This document shows positions 7,668 to 12,199 of a stretch of 12,199 nucleotides of DNA, piece by piece. This DNA is from Haplosporangium gracile (Eukaryota; Mortierellomycota; Mortierellomycetes; Mortierellales; Mortierellaceae): positions 1 through 12,199 of the forward strand of contig JAAAUF010000637.1 in NCBI GenBank assembly GCA_015499985.1. The letters run 5' to 3'. A program made the translations under genes and the position numbers. The notes under the pieces were generated by a model, which was not told the origin of the DNA, ran no database searches, and saw only the letters and a program-made list of their open reading frames with translations. The first letter of the stretch is position 1. Every line of letters begins with the position of its first letter.

Positions 7668-10600
7668 TCATGCAATGACTTCGACTGCTGGCGTCTCCTC
7701 GCCACCCATGGACTCATCCGCTGCTGCTACTGCGGCCGCGGCTGTTGCTGCTTCCAGAATCATGGAGGGCGTCCCCAACGTTATAGTATGCTCTTGCTGT
7801 TGTTGCCCCTGCTCCTGTGGCTGCGCCTGCATCTGAACATCCATCTCGGAAACAGCCGCTGCGGTCGCATTCTCCGAAGCAGTAGGCGCGCTTGAGGAAG
7901 CAGCGGCAGCGTTGGAAGAAGAGGAACTAGTGATAGTGCTGACCCTGGCGACAAGCCGCTCCGCCGGCAACTCGGGTCCGCGCTCAACTGCTAACCGAGT
8001 CATCATCATATCATGCTCATTCTCCATCCAGATCCGACTCTTCTTCCGGCCCTGTCTTGCCAGTTCTGCCTGTCGATCTTGTCCCAACGCCTTGATCTTG
8101 GTCATGATCGCTAGCGAGAGATTGGAGCAGCATTCGACGTTGACTTGTTCCAGACGCGAGTGTTTTGTCCAGATTAGTGTAGCTTCGTCTAGGACAACAC
8201 TGGCTGTCGTCGCTGACGTCGGTGGATTGGTGGTGTAGGTGGTAGATGAAGTCGCAGTTGATGCCGACTCGACGACTGTGGATTCTGTGGTCTCACCAGA
8301 AGTCAACTCGGCCAAAGCAGACGGAAGTGGTGGGGCCATCATTCCTTGGTCGTCGACGACAACGTGCGATCCTGAGTCAATGGCCGTCTGTTCAACAACC
8401 TCCTCGATCGCCGCAGTACCTGCCTCGCTCAACAAGAAGTCGTCACCATCATTGTCGATAAGATCATAAGGTTTCGATTGTGAGTGGTCGCTGTTACCGT
8501 TACTGTGCGTAGAATCAACTCCTGTGACTCCTAGGGAAGAAGCGGACGGAATCGAACATCCAACAGCGACAGAAATCGAGATTGGATCCTGCAATGCCTT
8601 GCTGCCGCCATCATCAATGACATCGTCGTCCTCAAGTCTCGACGGGATCGGAAGTGCCGGCAACAATGGCGTACAGTGGAAGGCATCCAGCACGCGAGCC
8701 TCGACAGTCTGAAGAGAAATATAGCCGTCCTGAACCTGAACCTGCAGACTATTGTCGTCCTTGGCCAGATACGACGAGGAAGAAGAACTTGACGACGAAG
8801 ATGAGGATGACGAAGAGGACGACGAGGAAGATGATGTGGTCGATTCGTAGGACGTCGAGAAAGCTGGGGCTCCAGATGCGATAAAGTGAGTGTGGCTGTG
8901 GTGGTGTCCGTATGCATCGCCTCCACGATCGATATCCTTGCCCTTGGATTCCCTCACGCGCACCACAGGCTCCTCTCCTTCCGCAATAACGTCGACCTCC
9001 TCCTCACCCTCATCCAAATCCATGTACACATTCTCCTCTTCCTCCAGTTGCTCCTCAATCTCCTGCAACTCCCCTTCCTGAACAACGTCATCATCATCAT
9101 GATCATGATGCGAGTTCTTGCGATGATACCGCTCCAGATCCAGACATATATCCAGATCCATGCCTGTCATTTCGTTCAGATGGATCGAGAGGTCCGTCTC
9201 CAAGTCCAGGTTCATTATCGTCCTAAGATCCATGGCACTCGAGTGGTGGTGGATCAGACCCAATTGAGATTGCTTCTTGGGACCTCCGTTCGCACAGTAG
9301 ATAGGTGTGATAATCCGCTGGCCGTTCTCTATATTCGTATCCATGTGGTCATCTGCACCAGCGCCACCGTTGATTCCCTCCTCGTCGTCAAATCCATCCT
9401 TGCTCCGTGCCGCATCCATGCCACGTTGTTGCTTCCTGAGCAGCTCTACCCTCTCTGCCTCAAGGGCATCCTCCAACTCTGCGCGCTCATGAACTTCCTC
9501 CACTGCAGTCATTACATGATATGTCGGCTCTCGGGAAGGCAGCAGACTCTCAAAAGTCGACTCGCTGAGCGGGTGGACAGGGGCTGGGGTCTGAAGATTA
9601 GATTCAGAAGAAGAAGAGCCAACAAGGAATGGAGTAGAAATGGGCGAATCCGCAGGAGAGTTTGCCAGCACAGTAGTCGCAGTCGAACCAGCAACAACAG
9701 TCGTAGCAGAGATCTCCTTGATCCCTCCTAGACACCTGCAAATGATCTCGGCCGTACTCTCGGCAATATCTGTATAACTCACATTTAGATACCGTAACAT
9801 CCCGCACTCGCGCATCACAGCCTCGATCGCGTTGGCCGAGAACTGCCAATGATTGACATCCAACAGCTCCAAATTCCGGCAGTTGAGCGAGATTTGCTCC
9901 AGAATGTTGTTCGACAACTCGCCGTGGACATCATGGCAACCCAGGGTGAGGACACGCAGGTTCAACGCGCAGGGTCGACTCAGCATCAGTCCGACATCCC
10001 GCGCCTCCGATTCGAGAATATCCAACCGGAAGCAATCCAGACCCGATCCATGCTCGCCAATCGCCGTGCAGGTGTCCTGATTCAACATATCCTCCATCCC
10101 CAACAAAACCAATGCCTTCAAGACGCCCTTGGCTGCAGCGGGTGTCGACAGGCCCTTCATGACCGTCATCAGGCACTCTGTCTCGATATCTGAGTTGGAA
10201 AAGTCCAGATGCTCCAGCGTCAACTTACAGGCCTCCGTCAGGCCCAAGACCTCCTCCCTGAGCAGATGCATTCCTCCGGGAGCCGAAAACTTGTTGAGTT
10301 TCTTGCAAGACTTTCCGAGCGCGGTCAGCCGACAATTCTGAAAATCGTGTGATTTGAGGACCAAGGCCTCTAAGGTCTCGCCGTGGAACTTGGCCAACAT
10401 ATCGATCGTCTTGATCAATTCGTGTCCCTGACTGATCTCCCGGTGATTATCGACGTGGACCAATTTCAGACCGTGTTGGGACGCTACAAGGCACGCCAGC
10501 GCATGATCGGTGACAGAGTACGAGTGAGGAAAATGCTGCCAATGGGTTGCAACTTTGAGCGACTCGATCTTGTGACAATTGGTGGCCAGGGAGAGGACCA

Positions 10601-12086
10601 GACTATCAGAGATAAGCGCATATCGGAGGTCAAGGTACACAAGACTGGTCGTCTGTTCCAGAGTCAATGGCCATGTCGCAAGGAAGGGCTTGAAAGCGGA
10701 CGAACTCGACGAAGACGAAGATGTTGTAGACCGACTGTGGAGTTCTGTAAAGTTGCTAAGATCGAATGGTTGCTGGAATCCATACACCAATTGCGGCTCT
10801 CCACCAGCAGCAACAACAGCAGGCTGAGTTGAAGACGATGCTAGTGGAATCAGTGGCTGGTTGGCTTCATGTGAGTGTCCGGTGGTTGTCATGTCCAGAA
10901 CGTCGTCCTGGTCAACGGTGTCAACAAGAATATTCTCGTCCGCCTCCTCGATCGATCCAGCTGCCACAATAGCATCACCAGACTGGATAGCATCAATCCC
11001 ACCCTCTTCTTCCATGTCCTGAATGGTCGCCGTTACAAGAGGTGATCCAAATGGACTGGGAACGGGTGGCAGAATCACTGGCGAGAACAACATGTGAGGG
11101 ACTTCTGACACAACCGATTGTGAACTACTGCCAGCATTCAAGATTTGCAAGAATGAACCTTGTACGCCCTGAGGGATGTCGGAGTTATTGCTCGATGGTT
11201 CCACAACGGAAGAATGCACAAGTTCAGTGTGCACCAAGGGCATGGCTGTAGCAACGAGCTGTTGTTGTTGGACTGGGAGCAATGGAGGCGTGGTCAAGAG
11301 ACTGGCATCCAGTGGTGGTAACAAGTCCTCGTTGGTTGCATCCTGCATCATGGCTTCCCAGTCATCGCTGTCAGTGCTCGCTGTAAGAGCAGTGTTGATC
11401 GTCTCGGCAGGTTCGACCACAACCATAGTGCCATTGACATCCGTTTCGTGGGTAGACGAGACGGTCCCACCAAGCTCATTGACGCCACCAGCCTCGTCGT
11501 CATTGTTCTCTGCAACTGTTGTGGTCATGTGAGCAAAAAGGCAACGTGGCAACCGAGGGGCATGACAGTGGACAAACTCGCTCAAGTACGGTCGGTGGGC
11601 GAGCAAGTGTCGAATCAGATAGTCCTTGGGGGCCTCATTTCTGGTCCATCTGAATCCGGTCAAGGTCTGAATGTCGACTTCGGGCAGATCAAAGGTGTCA
11701 TGGACCCATTTGAGATTGATACTCCTGGCAAAACTGGCGTAAGGGAGTGTCGTTCGAGAGGGATCCATGCATCCTTGGAATAGCGTCCTGAGCAAAAGCA
11801 TTGATCCGGTCTTGTCCATGACCCGACCCTCGGTCTCGAATTGGTAAGTGAAGAGATAGGACCATGGGTGGCGGTAAAGCTCCTGAAGGGCGGGTGCGGT
11901 CCAGGTCCGTGTAGTGAGAGCGCAGTTGAGCAGGTCTTGGGGCTCCTGTGAGAGGTGCATAAAAATCTGGATGATGAGGTCGAGCGGCAAGAGCTGGTTG
12001 TCCGCCTGACTGCGCTGGTAATAGCACAGAGGGGAAGCAGATGACGCCGACGATGAGGATGAGGAGGAAGACGAAGGCGACGCCAT
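7668..12086 (-). CDS. Large F-box/leucine-rich-repeat protein with long disordered regions
   Basis: A single uninterrupted exon encodes 1472 residues. The start is the ATG at 12086 (A at -3, G at +4); the frame extends two codons further to a GTG, which is not a credible eukaryotic start. After a Ser-rich N-terminus, residues about 33-75 (LLPLDLIIQIFMHL...RTW...LYRHPW) form an F-box, which binds Skp1 so that the protein can present substrates to an SCF ubiquitin ligase. Residues 76-187 are a conserved-looking helical linker. About 188-470 is acidic and low-complexity. LRR-type units fill about 480-795, with repeats such as LEHLDFSNSDI, LRVLTLGCHDV, LELLDVNHWQ and LRYLNVSYTDI. About 800-1295 is disordered, with an acidic segment near 985-1045 and a 21-Ser run. 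One more LRR-like unit, LEQVNVECCSNLSLA, sits at about 1311. The tail is Ser-, Gln- and Ala-rich. The substrate is unknown. Confidence 0.88.
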   Translation of the reverse strand: MASPSSSSSSSSSASSASPLCYYQRSQADNQLLPLDLIIQIFMHLSQEPQDLLNCALTTRTWTAPALQELYRHPWSYLFTYQFETEGRVMDKTGSMLLLRTLFQGCMDPSRTTLPYASFARSINLKWVHDTFDLPEVDIQTLTGFRWTRNEAPKDYLIRHLLAHRPYLSEFVHCHAPRLPRCLFAHMTTTVAENNDDEAGGVNELGGTVSSTHETDVNGTMVVVEPAETINTALTASTDSDDWEAMMQDATNEDLLPPLDASLLTTPPLLPVQQQQLVATAMPLVHTELVHSSVVEPSSNNSDIPQGVQGSFLQILNAGSSSQSVVSEVPHMLFSPVILPPVPSPFGSPLVTATIQDMEEEGGIDAIQSGDAIVAAGSIEEADENILVDTVDQDDVLDMTTTGHSHEANQPLIPLASSSTQPAVVAAGGEPQLVYGFQQPFDLSNFTELHSRSTTSSSSSSSSAFKPFLATWPLTLEQTTSLVYLDLRYALISDSLVLSLATNCHKIESLKVATHWQHFPHSYSVTDHALACLVASQHGLKLVHVDNHREISQGHELIKTIDMLAKFHGETLEALVLKSHDFQNCRLTALGKSCKKLNKFSAPGGMHLLREEVLGLTEACKLTLEHLDFSNSDIETECLMTVMKGLSTPAAAKGVLKALVLLGMEDMLNQDTCTAIGEHGSGLDCFRLDILESEARDVGLMLSRPCALNLRVLTLGCHDVHGELSNNILEQISLNCRNLELLDVNHWQFSANAIEAVMRECGMLRYLNVSYTDIAESTAEIICRCLGGIKEISATTVVAGSTATTVLANSPADSPISTPFLVGSSSSESNLQTPAPVHPLSESTFESLLPSREPTYHVMTAVEEVHERAELEDALEAERVELLRKQQRGMDAARSKDGFDDEEGINGGAGADDHMDTNIENGQRIITPIYCANGGPKKQSQLGLIHHHSSAMDLRTIMNLDLETDLSIHLNEMTGMDLDICLDLERYHRKNSHHDHDDDDVVQEGELQEIEEQLEEEENVYMDLDEGEEEVDVIAEGEEPVVRVRESKGKDIDRGGDAYGHHHSHTHFIASGAPAFSTSYESTTSSSSSSSSSSSSSSSSSSSSSYLAKDDNSLQVQVQDGYISLQTVEARVLDAFHCTPLLPALPIPSRLEDDDVIDDGGSKALQDPISISVAVGCSIPSASSLGVTGVDSTHSNGNSDHSQSKPYDLIDNDGDDFLLSEAGTAAIEEVVEQTAIDSGSHVVVDDQGMMAPPLPSALAELTSGETTESTVVESASTATSSTTYTTNPPTSATTASVVLDEATLIWTKHSRLEQVNVECCSNLSLAIMTKIKALGQDRQAELARQGRKKSRIWMENEHDMMMTRLAVERGPELPAERLVARVSTITSSSSSNAAAASSSAPTASENATAAAVSEMDVQMQAQPQEQGQQQQEHTITLGTPSMILEAATAAAAVAAADESMGGEETPAVEVIA
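8772..8834 (-). repeat. Run of 21 serine codons in the F-box gene
   Basis: Residues about 1085-1105 are all Ser. The codons are a mixture of TCA, TCT, TCC and TCG with one AGT, so the run is not a pure trinucleotide expansion. On the opposite strand it reads as an Asp/Glu-rich stretch. It lies in the disordered insertion between the LRR block and the last LRR-like unit. Confidence 0.9.
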
Positions 12087-12199
12087 TGTCACTTTTGATG
12101 ATAACTATATTGTGTGATTGTAAGTAGGATACCGAGGTGGTCAATATAACGAAGTTCTTAGTGAAGCCTATGTATGTATTCTCTTCCCGCTTTCATGCA
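12087..12199 (-). promoter_or_regulatory. 5' leader of the F-box gene, with a short upstream ORF
   Basis: The 113 bp before the ATG are AT-rich. On the minus strand an ATG at 12196 opens a 12-codon frame that ends in TAA at 12158-12160, a possible upstream ORF if transcription starts beyond it. CACAATATAG near 12105-12114 could also be a 3' splice site of a leader intron. The promoter itself probably lies outside the window. Confidence 0.25.

Noticed and set aside
8886..9731. 281-codon plus-strand ORF
   Set aside because: It is fully antisense to the F-box gene, begins at GTG, and shows no family motif; it is a shadow of the codon bias of the real gene.
12087..12092. F-box protein start two codons upstream (Met-Thr-Met...)
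   Set aside because: The codon at 12092 is GTG, which is not a credible start in a nuclear fungal gene. The ATG at 12086 has a good start context.

Overview
The window looks like nuclear DNA of an early-diverging filamentous fungus. Mortierellomycotina (Mortierella and relatives) is my best guess, by inference rather than by any match. The signs are short GT-AG introns of about 110-140 nt mixed with longer ones, CT-rich then CA-rich leaders before start codons, AATAAA-type 3' ends, GC-rich third codon positions, and a giant intronless F-box/LRR protein full of Ser, Glu and Ala runs. Nothing suggests a prokaryote, virus, mobile element or CRISPR array.

Layout. Positions 1-60 may hold the last 19 codons of a plus-strand gene that runs off the left edge. 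Positions 61-1865 hold no convincing gene: a polypurine stretch, a degenerate ~41-nt tandem repeat (about 1087-1300) and a small basic ORF inside that repeat. Positions 1866-4254 (minus) are a three-exon gene for a 718-residue Cid1/TUTase-type non-canonical poly(A)/poly(U) polymerase. Its DxD motif is intact, but Gln stands where the third catalytic Asp is expected. Positions 4255-5361 are a 1.1-kb divergent intergenic region with leader-like tracts and a possible small spliced ORF. Positions 5362-7246 (plus) are a six-exon gene for a 280-residue YIPF1/2 (yeast Yip5-like) Golgi membrane protein. I assembled it exon by exon, including a 13-nt microexon and a stop-free 141-nt intron. Positions 7247-7667 are a convergent 3' region. 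Positions 7668-12086 (minus) are an intronless 1472-residue F-box/LRR protein, whose 5' leader runs to the right edge.

The three main genes are unrelated in function (RNA tailing, Golgi membrane traffic, ubiquitin-ligase substrate choice). No shared system is evident. The divergent TUTase/YIPF pair may share a promoter region. The most interesting points are the apparent loss of a catalytic residue in the TUTase with an unrecognised N-terminal region, the YIPF microexon, the long disordered insertion that separates a last LRR-like unit in the F-box protein, and the repeat with a 3n-period basic ORF in the left gene-poor region.
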